This document shows positions 7,348 to 11,119 of a stretch of DNA of 11,119 bases, one piece after another. Location of the stretch: the NCBI GenBank assembly GCA_027327845.1, contig DAHVYC010000014.1:1-11119 (forward strand), read 5' to 3'. Numbering within the stretch: position 1 is the first letter of the stretch; each line of letters opens with the position of its first letter. A program made the position numbers and the translations under genes. Origin of the DNA: Candidatus Nomurabacteria bacterium (lineage in GTDB: Bacteria > Patescibacteriota > Minisyncoccia > Phycocordibacterales > UBA9973). The notes below the pieces were generated by a model. It ran no database searches and was not told the DNA's origin. It saw only the letters and a list, made by a program, of their open reading frames with translations.

Positions 7348-7365
7348 ATCCGCCAGCTGGCGGAT
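7348..7365. repeat. 18-bp perfect palindrome in the dprA-serS spacer
   Basis: The sequence reads ATCCGCCAG then CTGGCGGAT, perfectly self-complementary and GC-rich in an otherwise AT-rich spacer. It lies 51 bp upstream of the dprA start and about 135 bp before the likely serS promoter. It could be an operator-like site or a dispersed palindrome. It has no T-run and so is not an intrinsic terminator. Confidence 0.8.
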
Positions 7366-7499
7366 TGCTATGCTCGTCGCTCAATGAAATAATAGTCGGC
7401 AGAAAATCCTTTTGCCTCCTTTATTTCCTAAGCTCCTGCGCAATGTTTTCTAAAACATATTTCTATGCTTCGTTGCTTTCTATTATAACAGCATTGATG
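7366..7499. other. Non-coding spacer with repeat-like remnants
   Basis: I find no convincing gene here. On the minus strand there are only short broken open stretches, including one ending IERRA before a TAG. The stretch holds a 7-bp inverted repeat ATGTTTT-CT-AAAACAT (7443-7458). It also contains the minus-strand word GAGCATAGC (7367-7375), which recurs on the plus strand inside the dus insertion, plus a looser GAAGCATAG (7464-7472). It looks like decayed repeat sequence rather than a functional RNA. Confidence 0.4.
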
Positions 7500-7534
7500 T
7501 ATAATGCTATAAGCTAGCTACTCTAAGCTAGAAT
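7500..7534 (+). promoter_or_regulatory. Promoter region of serS with two candidate -10 hexamers
   Basis: TATAAT at 7500-7505, directly preceded by TG, is a consensus -10 and would give a leader of about 30 nt. A second hexamer, TAGAAT at 7529-7534, ends 8 nt before the ATG and would give a nearly leaderless mRNA. Two direct copies of TAAGCTAG (7510-7517 and 7524-7531) lie between and over them. No clear -35 is visible for either. Confidence 0.5.
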
Positions 7535-7542
7535 CTATTTAT

Positions 7543-8814
7543 ATGTTAGACATAAAATTCATTCGGGAAAATAAGAATATAGTAGAAGAAGGTGCTAAGA
7601 AAAAGCACATCGATATAGATTTGAATGAACTTGTCTCTTTGGATGATGAGAGGCTGAAACTTCTCAAAGAAGTTGAAAGTTTGAGGAGCGAAATAAACAA
7701 AGTTTCCAATGATATCGCCAGAAATCAAGACCAAGCTCTCAAAATACAGCTTATAGAGGAAATGCGTTCCGTGAAGGAAGATATCAAAGGAAAAGAGGAG
7801 GCCCTAAAAAATATAATGGAAAAATGGCAGAAACTGATGCTTCAAGTTCCAAACGTGCCGGATATTTCGGTGCCGGAAGGAGAGAGCGATGAGGAAAATG
7901 TTGAAGTAAGGTCCTGGGGAGAGAAACCAGTTTTTGATTTTACTCCTAAAGATCATGTAGCCATACTGGAGAGTTTGGACTTGGCGGATTTTGAGCGAGG
8001 CGCTAAGGTTTCCGGTTTCAGAGGATATTTTATGAAACGCGACGGGGCAATGCTTTTCTTTGCGTTATGGCAGTATTTTCTGAATTATTTTGTAAGCCAA
8101 GGTTATACGCCTATGATCGTGCCTTCGCTTTTAAGAAAGGAAGCTCTTTTGGGCACAGGATATCTTCCTCAAGGAGAAGATGATTTATATAAAACTCAGG
8201 ATGGAGATTATCTTTCCGGTACGGCAGAAGTCGCGACGATGTCTTACTATTCCGGAGAAATTTTACAGAAAAATTTACTTCCACTTAAAATGATAGCTTT
8301 TTCACCTTGTTTCAGGAGGGAAGCCGGAAGCCACGGAAAAGATGTCAAAGGAATAATACGAGTGCATGAATTTTTCAAATTAGAGCAAGTCCTGCTCTGT
8401 GAAGCTTCTCATGAAGAATCTGTAAAATATCATGAGGAAATAACAAAGCATGTAGAACATTTAATGCAAGAACTCAAGATACCTTATAGGGTAGTAGTAA
8501 ATTGCGGAGGGGATTTGGGCTTAGGACAAGTTAAAAAATATGATATAGAAGCTTGGATGCCTTCGCAGAATAAATATCGCGAAACCCACTCATCTTCTTA
8601 TTTTCATGATTTTCAGTCTCGTAGATTGAATATAAAATATAAAGACGAAGAGGGTAAATCAAGATATACGCACTCTCTAAACAATACCGCTTGCGCCACG
8701 TCCAGATTGCCGGCAGCTATTTTGGAAAATTACCAACAAGCAGATGGCACCGTAAAAGTGCCTGAAGTTCTGAAGAAATACATGGGTGGCAAGGAATTCA
8801 TAAAAATGCCATGA
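7543..8814 (+). CDS. serS: Seryl-tRNA synthetase
   Basis: This class II synthetase charges tRNA-Ser with serine. At 423 aa it has the family's full length. The N-terminal MLDIKFIREN start and a coiled-coil tRNA-binding arm (about 35-100) are typical. The catalytic core shows motif 1 (GYTPMIVPSLL, 187-197), the serine-binding TAE (227-229), motif 2 (CFRREAGSHGKDVKGIIRVH, 256-275) and ENYQQADG (395-402). Motif 3 has the invariant Arg as R388 but reads NNTACATSR (380-388) where NGSGLAVGR is usual, so its glycines are replaced. A THSSS segment stands where EISSCSN is common. These look like lineage differences rather than damage. Its last codon overlaps the ftsQ-like start by an ATGA, implying coupled translation. 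No Shine-Dalgarno sequence precedes the ATG. Confidence 0.97.
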   Translation: MLDIKFIRENKNIVEEGAKKKHIDIDLNELVSLDDERLKLLKEVESLRSEINKVSNDIARNQDQALKIQLIEEMRSVKEDIKGKEEALKNIMEKWQKLMLQVPNVPDISVPEGESDEENVEVRSWGEKPVFDFTPKDHVAILESLDLADFERGAKVSGFRGYFMKRDGAMLFFALWQYFLNYFVSQGYTPMIVPSLLRKEALLGTGYLPQGEDDLYKTQDGDYLSGTAEVATMSYYSGEILQKNLLPLKMIAFSPCFRREAGSHGKDVKGIIRVHEFFKLEQVLLCEASHEESVKYHEEITKHVEHLMQELKIPYRVVVNCGGDLGLGQVKKYDIEAWMPSQNKYRETHSSSYFHDFQSRRLNIKYKDEEGKSRYTHSLNNTACATSRLPAAILENYQQADGTVKVPEVLKKYMGGKEFIKMP

Positions 8815-9728
8815 GAGCAAGCGCATTAAATTCTCCGCGTATCTTAGAGATAAAAAAGAAAAAGCGTAAAGTCAAAAGAAGGAAGCTATTCCTGATCATT
8901 TTTCTTTTAGCTCTATTTTTAGCCGGTTTGTGTTATCTTTCGAGATGGCAAAAAATAAATATAAGCGAAATAAAGATTTCCGGGAATAAGGTCATAGAAA
9001 CCGCCACCATTGAGAGCATAGTAAAAAATGATCTCTCAGGGTATTATCTGAAAGTCATACCGAAAACCAATTTTCTTCTTTATCCTGGGAGCAGAATAAA
9101 ATCGGATTTAGCTCAAACTTTTAAGAGATTAGGGAATATAAATCTGAGCGTTAAAGATTTCAGGACGCTTGAGGTGGACGTAAGCGAGAGGACCGCTCTC
9201 TATACTTGGTGTGGAGACACTTTCTTCAATCCGGAAAATGGAGATAGCTTTCCGTCTCCGGAAGCCGGGGGGAGCAATACAGAAGAGAAATGTTATTTTA
9301 TGGACGAGAATGGATATGTATTCGATAAAGCGCCATATTTTTCCGGAGAAGTATATTTAAAATTTTATGGCTACACTTCTTCACATAATGAAGATCCCCT
9401 AGGCTCGTATTATTTCAAACCTGATTTTGGGAAGTTAGTTTCTTTCAGAGATACCTTGGCGAAAGCGGGACTGAAGATTTCTTCATTTTACGTGAAAGAC
9501 AACGGAGATATAGGAGTATTTCTTTCTTCTTCCTCTCCGGGGACTATCGGGCCGGAGATAATATTTAAGTCTGATGCAGATTTTGAAAAAATTGCGGAAA
9601 ATTTGCAGACTGTCCTTGCCACTGATCCGATCCAATCTGATTTTAAAAATAAATATTCTTCACTTCTGTATATAGATTTGCGTTTTGGTGATAAGGTATA
9701 CTATAAGTTTAAAGGAAATGGTAAATAA
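8811..9728 (+). CDS. ftsQ: FtsQ/DivIB-like cell division protein
   Basis: FtsQ is a bitopic membrane protein that links early and late divisome components. The sequence shows a short basic cytoplasmic N-terminus (KKKKRKVKRRK, 15-25) and one transmembrane helix (about 26-43). A POTRA-like region follows (about 50-125: ISEIKISGNKVI through LEVDVSER), then a beta domain ending in YIDLRFGDKVYYKF (287-300), the characteristic FtsQ C-terminal strand. Between C134 and C161 is a low-complexity, Pro/Gly/Ser/Glu-rich stretch that looks like a loop insertion; the two cysteines could form an extracytoplasmic disulfide, which is speculative. The start overlaps the serS stop as ATGA, so translation is probably coupled. 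The assignment rests on architecture and a few motifs, because FtsQ diverges quickly. Confidence 0.8.
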   Translation: MRASALNSPRILEIKKKKRKVKRRKLFLIIFLLALFLAGLCYLSRWQKINISEIKISGNKVIETATIESIVKNDLSGYYLKVIPKTNFLLYPGSRIKSDLAQTFKRLGNINLSVKDFRTLEVDVSERTALYTWCGDTFFNPENGDSFPSPEAGGSNTEEKCYFMDENGYVFDKAPYFSGEVYLKFYGYTSSHNEDPLGSYYFKPDFGKLVSFRDTLAKAGLKISSFYVKDNGDIGVFLSSSSPGTIGPEIIFKSDADFEKIAENLQTVLATDPIQSDFKNKYSSLLYIDLRFGDKVYYKFKGNGK

Positions 9729-9770
9729 ATTTTACGGTATATATTTTCTAAAACACATACCGCAAATTTT
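9727..9770. repeat. Imperfect hairpin between ftsQ and dus
   Basis: Positions 9727-9740 pair with 9757-9770 at 12 of 14 positions, including the perfect core CGGTAT/ATACCG, around a 16-nt loop. It begins at the ftsQ stop codon. TTTT follows only within the right arm, so termination is uncertain. Attenuation of dus or simple RNA stabilisation are alternatives. Confidence 0.5.
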
Positions 9771-9788
9771 CACTGAAGAAATATCGAT

Positions 9789-10907
9789 ATGAAAAATTTC
9801 TGGAAAAAATTAAATAAGCCATTTTTTTGTCTGGCGCCTATGGCGGATGTGACGGATTGCGCTTTCAGGAAAATAATATCGAAGTACGGCAAGCCGGATG
9901 TTTTTTGGACTGAATTCGTCTCTGCCGACGGTCTGGCGCACAAAGATGCCAGAAAAAAGTTGCTTATCGACCTCTCGTATTCGAAGAAAGAGCATCCGAT
10001 AGTGGCGCAGATATTCGGCTCTAATCCCGAGAATATAAAGAAAGCTGCAGCTCTATGTAAGAAACTCGGTTTCGACGGTATAGATATAAATATGGGTTGT
10101 CCGGATAGATCTATAGAAAAACAACATTCCGGAGCAGCCATGATAAAAAATCCTGAGCTTGCCAAAGAAATAATAAAATCCACCAAAGAAGAAGCCGGAG
10201 GATTGCCTGTTTCCGTAAAAACACGCATAGGATACCATAGCGTGGATATGGGATGGATAAAGAACCTTTTGGGAGAGGATATATCCGCTCTAACTGTCCA
10301 TTTGCGCACTAGAAAGGAAATGTCTAAGGTTCCTGCCCATTGGGACTTGATGAAAGAGATAGTCGATATGAGAAATAAGATTGCCTCCGACACTCTTATT
10401 ATAGGCAACGGAGACGTGCTTGATATAAAAGATGCCAAAGAAAAAGCAAAAGAAACAGGATGTGATGGAGTGATGTTGGGCCGGGCTATCTTCGGGAATC
10501 CGTGGTTGTTTGCCAATTTGGCTCACATTAGAATATGTGATTGCCAAATTGAGCATCCCGTTTCAAATTCATTTTTAAATGTTTCTCAAAGTAAAAATAA
10601 TTACAGAAAGATTAATTCTTTTGCGACACAGAGCCGAAATAGTGCCGAGCATAGCGAGTGTGTCGCCCACAAAAAAACTCATGAATTTGAAACTGGGATG
10701 AATATAAAAATCCGCTTAAAAATCCTCGTTGAGCATACAAAACTTTTTGAAAAATATCTGGGAGGCATAAAAAGTTTCGATGTTATGAAAAAGCATTTTA
10801 AAGCTTACGTGAATGGTTTTGATGGCGCCAAAGAATTACGCACCAAATTAATGGAAACCAAAAATGCCAAAGAAGTGGAAAAAATAATAAAAGAATTCTT
10901 GAAATAA
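9789..10907 (+). CDS. dus: tRNA-dihydrouridine synthase (DusB-like) with an in-frame palindromic insertion
   Basis: Dus enzymes use FMN and NADPH to reduce uridines in the tRNA D-loop. The TIM barrel starts FFCLAPMADVTDCAFR (12-27). It carries the catalytic C104 in NMGCP (101-105), VKTRIGY (143-149), LTVHLRTR (168-175), the FMN-phosphate loop GNGD (206-209) and GRAIFGNPWLF (231-241). The C-terminal helical tRNA-binding domain resumes at RLKILVEHTKLF (309-320) and includes MKKHFKAYVNGFDGAKELR (333-351). Homologues have roughly 17-27 residues between these two blocks; here there are 67. The extra sequence, rich in Ser, Asn, His and Cys, coincides with nested inverted repeats in the DNA. The frame is intact and the C-terminal domain is well preserved, so the gene is probably functional. 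No Shine-Dalgarno sequence is present; the start is fixed by the family N-terminus. Confidence 0.95.
   Translation: MKNFWKKLNKPFFCLAPMADVTDCAFRKIISKYGKPDVFWTEFVSADGLAHKDARKKLLIDLSYSKKEHPIVAQIFGSNPENIKKAAALCKKLGFDGIDINMGCPDRSIEKQHSGAAMIKNPELAKEIIKSTKEEAGGLPVSVKTRIGYHSVDMGWIKNLLGEDISALTVHLRTRKEMSKVPAHWDLMKEIVDMRNKIASDTLIIGNGDVLDIKDAKEKAKETGCDGVMLGRAIFGNPWLFANLAHIRICDCQIEHPVSNSFLNVSQSKNNYRKINSFATQSRNSAEHSECVAHKKTHEFETGMNIKIRLKILVEHTKLFEKYLGGIKSFDVMKKHFKAYVNGFDGAKELRTKLMETKNAKEVEKIIKEFLK
10514..10551. repeat. Hairpin within dus (15 bp stem, 6-nt loop)
   Basis: CAATTTGGC (10514-10522) pairs with GCCAAATTG (10543-10551), and TCACAT (10523-10528) pairs with ATGTGA (10535-10540), leaving a 2-nt bulge and a 6-nt loop. 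It encodes residues 242-255 of Dus, just after the conserved NPWLF, and abuts the larger inverted-repeat segment. Confidence 0.85.
10554..10700. mobile_element. Candidate in-frame palindromic element (147 bp, 49 codons) inside dus
   Basis: The ends are inverted repeats: 10554-10572 (CATCCCGTTTCAAATTCAT) pairs with 10681-10700 over 19 bp with a single bulged T at 10694. Nested inside is an 8-bp perfect repeat, GCGACACA (10623-10630) with TGTGTCGC (10659-10666). The unit is exactly 147 bp, spans Dus codons 256-304 and keeps the frame open. It carries no transposase and I see no clear target-site duplication. Known parallels are Rickettsia palindromic elements inserted in frame in genes. Whether this is mobile is inference. 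Confidence 0.55.
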
Positions 10908-10917
10908 AAATAACAAA

Positions 10918-10946
10918 CCCCCGACAAATCGAGGATTTGTCGGGGG
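10918..10946. terminator. Intrinsic terminator between dus and a convergent gene
   Basis: A 13-bp perfect stem (CCCCCGACAAATC at 10918-10930 with its complement at 10934-10946) closes a 3-nt GAG loop. On the minus strand it is followed by a T-rich tract (GTTTGTTATTTTTATTTC), so it serves the minus-strand gene best. On the plus strand the tail is TAACTATTCTTT, weaker, but the stem lies just 10 bp after the dus stop, so it probably ends both genes. Confidence 0.85.
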
Positions 10947-10958
10947 TAACTATTCTTT

Positions 10959-11119
10959 CTAATTTTCTGTCATTAATTCAGCAATAATGGCTGCCCATTC
11001 ATGTTCTAGGGAATATAATTTTTGGGCTCGCAATGTTTCAAACAGTAAACTTTGATAGAAAGCATCACTATTAACATAATCAACTATTTCAACAGTGGAG
11101 ATAGATGATACATGTTTTC
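10959..11119 (-). CDS. C-terminal fragment of an unrecognised protein (partial at window edge)
   Basis: On the minus strand a frame is open from the window edge to a TAG at 10961-10959 and gives 52 residues, ending LEHEWAAIIAELMTEN. The fragment looks helical and mildly acidic, with no motif I recognise. A strong terminator lies 12 bp past the stop, which supports a real gene end. The start and most of the protein lie beyond the window, so no function is proposed. Confidence 0.6.
   Translation of the reverse strand, partial: KHVSSISTVEIVDYVNSDAFYQSLLFETLRAQKLYSLEHEWAAIIAELMTEN

Noticed and set aside
7376..7470. Short minus-strand peptides in the dprA-serS spacer, one ending IERRA, with an upstream AGGAGG.
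   Set aside because: The frames are under 25 codons and broken by stops, with no start at a suitable distance, and the region reads as repeat debris.
9233..9256. Small inverted repeat CGGAAA/TTTCCG in the ftsQ Cys-flanked loop, considered as another palindromic insertion.
   Set aside because: The stem is only 6 bp and no longer flanking repeats are seen, so chance is sufficient.
9770..10516. A 248-codon open frame on the minus strand.
   Set aside because: It is antisense to dus, whose catalytic motifs are clear, and its translation shows no recognisable domain.
10514..10700. The inverted repeats in dus considered as a CRISPR, a group I/II intron or a tRNA-like insertion.
   Set aside because: There are no regularly spaced direct repeats, no intron catalytic core fits in under 200 bp, and no tRNA cloverleaf is formed; the open frame through the segment favours a translated insertion.
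11034..11044. TGTTTCAAACA resembles the outer parts of the parS consensus.
   Set aside because: It lacks the central CACGTG part, is only 11 bp and lies in a coding fragment, so it is not a parS site.

Overview
This AT-rich window uses the standard bacterial code (TGA is a stop, TGG is Trp). It carries compact housekeeping genes with short spacers, a RelA/SpoT protein that ends just after its TGS domain, and lineage-divergent MurA, SerS and Dus sequences. Together these suggest a small-genome bacterium of the Candidate Phyla Radiation (Patescibacteria, probably Parcubacteria-like). That placement is inferred from protein style; no rRNA marker is present.

Layout from left to right. A probable C-terminal coding scrap (+, 3-68) meets a divergent murA (-, 110-1441) at a shared bidirectional terminator. 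A tRNA-Leu(CAA) gene lies 8 nt upstream of murA on the same strand, and both appear to share one promoter. Divergent from it is parB (+, 1615-2601), which converges on relA/spoT (-, 2635-4101). Next come topA (-, 4126-6351) and dprA (-, 6439-7296), so dprA, topA and relA form a minus-strand run. A 246-bp divergent spacer, rich in palindromes and repeat-like debris, separates dprA from serS (+, 7543-8814). serS overlaps an ftsQ-like gene (+, 8811-9728) by an ATGA, and a dus tRNA-dihydrouridine synthase gene follows (+, 9789-10907). A strong hairpin terminator then separates dus from the C-terminal end of an unrecognised minus-strand gene (10959-11119).

Functionally these are core-maintenance genes: peptidoglycan precursor synthesis (murA), division (ftsQ), chromosome segregation (parB), DNA topology and uptake/recombination (topA, dprA), translation (tRNA-Leu, serS, dus) and (p)ppGpp metabolism (relA/spoT). 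No defence system, CRISPR array, transposase or integrase gene is visible.

The most unusual feature is inside dus. A 147-bp segment bounded by 19-bp inverted repeats, exactly 49 codons long, sits in frame near the junction of the catalytic barrel and the C-terminal helical domain. A second strong hairpin abuts it and a third is nested within it. This resembles the in-frame palindromic elements known from Rickettsia. A second theme is that almost no start codon has a Shine-Dalgarno sequence; several have a -10-like hexamer only 6-11 nt upstream, which suggests widespread leaderless transcription.
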